Shown here: positions 63,257 to 64,000 of the stretch, one piece after another
How the letters are laid out: every line of letters begins with the position of its first letter
Position numbering within the stretch: position 1 is the stretch's first letter
Origin: Prevotellaceae bacterium MN60
GTDB taxonomy: Bacteria > Bacteroidota > Bacteroidia > Bacteroidales > Bacteroidaceae
Assembly: GCA_900199555.1 (NCBI GenBank)
Contig: FZQZ01000005.1
Location: 95,602-159,601 of the forward strand
Length of the DNA stretch: 64,000 bases
Direction of reading: 5' to 3'
Made by a program: the position numbers and the translations under genes
The notes under the pieces: model-generated
Seen by the model: the letters and a program-made list of their open reading frames with translations, nothing else
What the model was told of the DNA's origin: nothing
Database searches by the model: none

Positions 63257-63421
63257 CTATCTTAGCCATGGAAATTTCTGTTCAAGACGATTATGAAACT
63301 CTACAGATGATATCCATTTCGTGGGGTCGTTACGCTGAGCATCAGCCACATCAAGAGCAGCGTTGAGTCCCTCAAGAGTATGAGGATAGCCAAAGTTAAT
63401 GTTCTTATCTTTCTTATCCAT
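63257..63421 (-). CDS. Small antitoxin-like orphan protein, 54 aa
   Basis: MDKKDKNINFGYPHTLEGLN then AALDVADAQRNDPTKWISSV and EFHNRLEQKFPWLR. The order (a helix with ALDxAD, a linker with W, SxxEFHxRLxxKFPW) resembles small Bacteroidota antitoxins partnered with RelE/ParE toxins, but no toxin gene lies on either side. A TATCTTTGC box at 63450-63442 (minus), 21 bases upstream, supports ATG 63421 over a longer frame from 63502. Function not established. Confidence 0.6.
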   Translation of the reverse strand: MDKKDKNINFGYPHTLEGLNAALDVADAQRNDPTKWISSVEFHNRLEQKFPWLR

Positions 63422-63441
63422 AGTCACATCTATTTCGCGTT

Positions 63442-63450
63442 GCAAAGATA
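63442..63450 (-). promoter_or_regulatory. -7 element of the 54-aa gene
   Basis: TATCTTTGC on the minus strand; the start of transcription would fall ~14 bases before the ATG. Confidence 0.6.
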
Positions 63451-63533
63451 GTAGATAAAATCGGAATAAATAAAGAAGAGAGAGAAAAGATTTGAGATTC
63501 AAGAAAAAACTGTCTATCTCTGACTGCGTCGAA

Positions 63534-63576
63534 GACTCTTTGACCTAAAGGTGCAAAGTGTGGCGTTGCAATGGCT
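63534..63576. repeat. Partial copy of dispersed words CTTTGACCTAAAGG and TGTGGCGTTGC
   Basis: CTCTTTGACCTAAAGGTGCA then AAGTGTGGCGTTGCAATGG: the first word is from the 80-bp element, the second from the 34-bp unit in the DUF3987 gene. Confidence 0.75.
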
Positions 63577-63639
63577 GCATCTCGGAAATAAAAGAAAAAC
63601 ACATTTTTCTTTGTATTTCACTCCTCAACCTTCAACCCT

Positions 63640-63947
63640 AAATATCAATTTAAATAGTAGTGTTTATGCCTCTGCAAAGAGGCTAATACACCTTTGGATC
63701 GCAGAATTGGTAATTCGGAAAATACCGAAGATTTCTTTATTAAGGACTATATACGATATAGTCCCTATCCTATAAATAGGGACTCTATATAGTCAAGATA
63801 GGGCAAATTTGCCCGTATCTGTGACTATACTTTTTAGTTATTCTACTAAGGATTACTGTTGGAGTTTGGAGGCATTGTACTGGAGTACTTTAACGTGCGT
63901 ACTCCAGTACGTTCGCCTCCGTACTGGGAAGAATAAGCAATCAATGC
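63640..63947. other. Palindrome cluster in non-coding DNA
   Basis: GCCTCT GCAA AGAGGC (63668-63683); GACTATATA (63745-63753) with TATATAGTC (63786-63794) enclosing AGTCCCTAT/ATAGGGACT (63760-63784); GGGCAAATTTGCCC (63801-63814) inside AGATA/TATCT; GGAGGC-GTACTGGAGTAC (63868-63888) with GTACTCCAGTAC-GCCTCC (63899-63920). No gene is seen. Confidence 0.8.
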
Positions 63948-64000
63948 TCACTTTATCCTTACAATATTCAGCGAGTAAGAAGGTACGTCGAGCGGAATAC
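63948..64000 (-). CDS. C-terminus of a minus-strand gene, partial
   Basis: Read from the right edge, the frame ends IPLDVPSYSLNIVRIK and a TGA at 63950-63948. This end is like that of GH51-type arabinofuranosidases (PxYSxNVLRIK); the call rests on 16 residues and is tentative. Confidence 0.4.
   Translation of the reverse strand, partial: IPLDVPSYSLNIVRIK

Noticed and set aside
63551..63775. 74-codon plus-strand open frame
   Set aside because: It runs through dispersed repeats and palindromes and has no promoter or recognisable protein pattern.

Overview
The window looks like a chromosomal segment of a member of the Bacteroidota, most likely a Prevotella-like gut or rumen anaerobe. The signs are the Bacteroidota promoter type (TTTG, 19-21 bp, TAnnTTTG) in front of many genes, a complete Na+-translocating NADH:quinone reductase operon, gliding/type IX secretion proteins (GldB, a PorD-like protein), a PPi-dependent phosphofructokinase, glycoside hydrolases (GH2, GH3, GH25) and the DUF3987/HU-like/smalltalk module. 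The genus is an inference; no rRNA or tRNA gene is present to test it.

Region 1 (1-9.85 kb) is accessory. Six minus-strand genes run towards the left edge: two tandem paralogous membrane-anchored TPR proteins, a UmuD/LexA-like S24 protein, a small possibly OB-fold protein, an unknown 146-residue protein, and a large BT4734-N/DUF3987 P-loop protein that runs off the window. Facing them is a plus-strand set: a 60-residue DUF4248-like HTH protein, an HU-like DNA-binding protein and a 33-residue smalltalk protein. The intergenic DNA holds palindromes, operator-like arrays and nested inverted repeats.

Region 2 (9.9-16.3 kb) is the nqrABCDEF operon on the minus strand, with an extra lipoprotein gene translationally coupled behind nqrF. 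Region 3 (16.4-57.8 kb) is mostly housekeeping: TamB-like protein, two small proteins (one DUF4250), ribosomal protein S1 with a structured leader, CarB, an M16 peptidase, a PorD-like protein, RecN, DnaB, GldB, a fucose-isomerase-like protein, a MATE exporter, a GH2 beta-galactosidase, GH25 lysozyme, PFP, an acyltransferase, a golvesin/amidase-like exported protein, YgiQ radical SAM, a four-gene SPOR-RuvX-Def-TPR operon, a YtxH/holin-like envelope cluster and a GH3 xylosidase-like enzyme.

Region 4 (57.8-64 kb) is again accessory: 900 bases of repeat-rich non-coding DNA, a two-gene cassette (40-residue protein plus DUF6169-like protein) lying between copies of a hairpin repeat, an unknown exported protein, a membrane-anchored UvrD/HelD-like helicase with an embedded nuclease-like segment and a C-terminal HTH, an orphan 54-residue protein, and more palindromes. 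The C-terminus of another minus-strand gene enters at the right edge.

A theme of the window is short dispersed repeats. Heptads of the TTGAACA type sit at gene ends, sometimes supply stop codons, and in one case encode part of a signal peptide. An 80-bp element occurs twice in opposite orientation, 31 kb apart.
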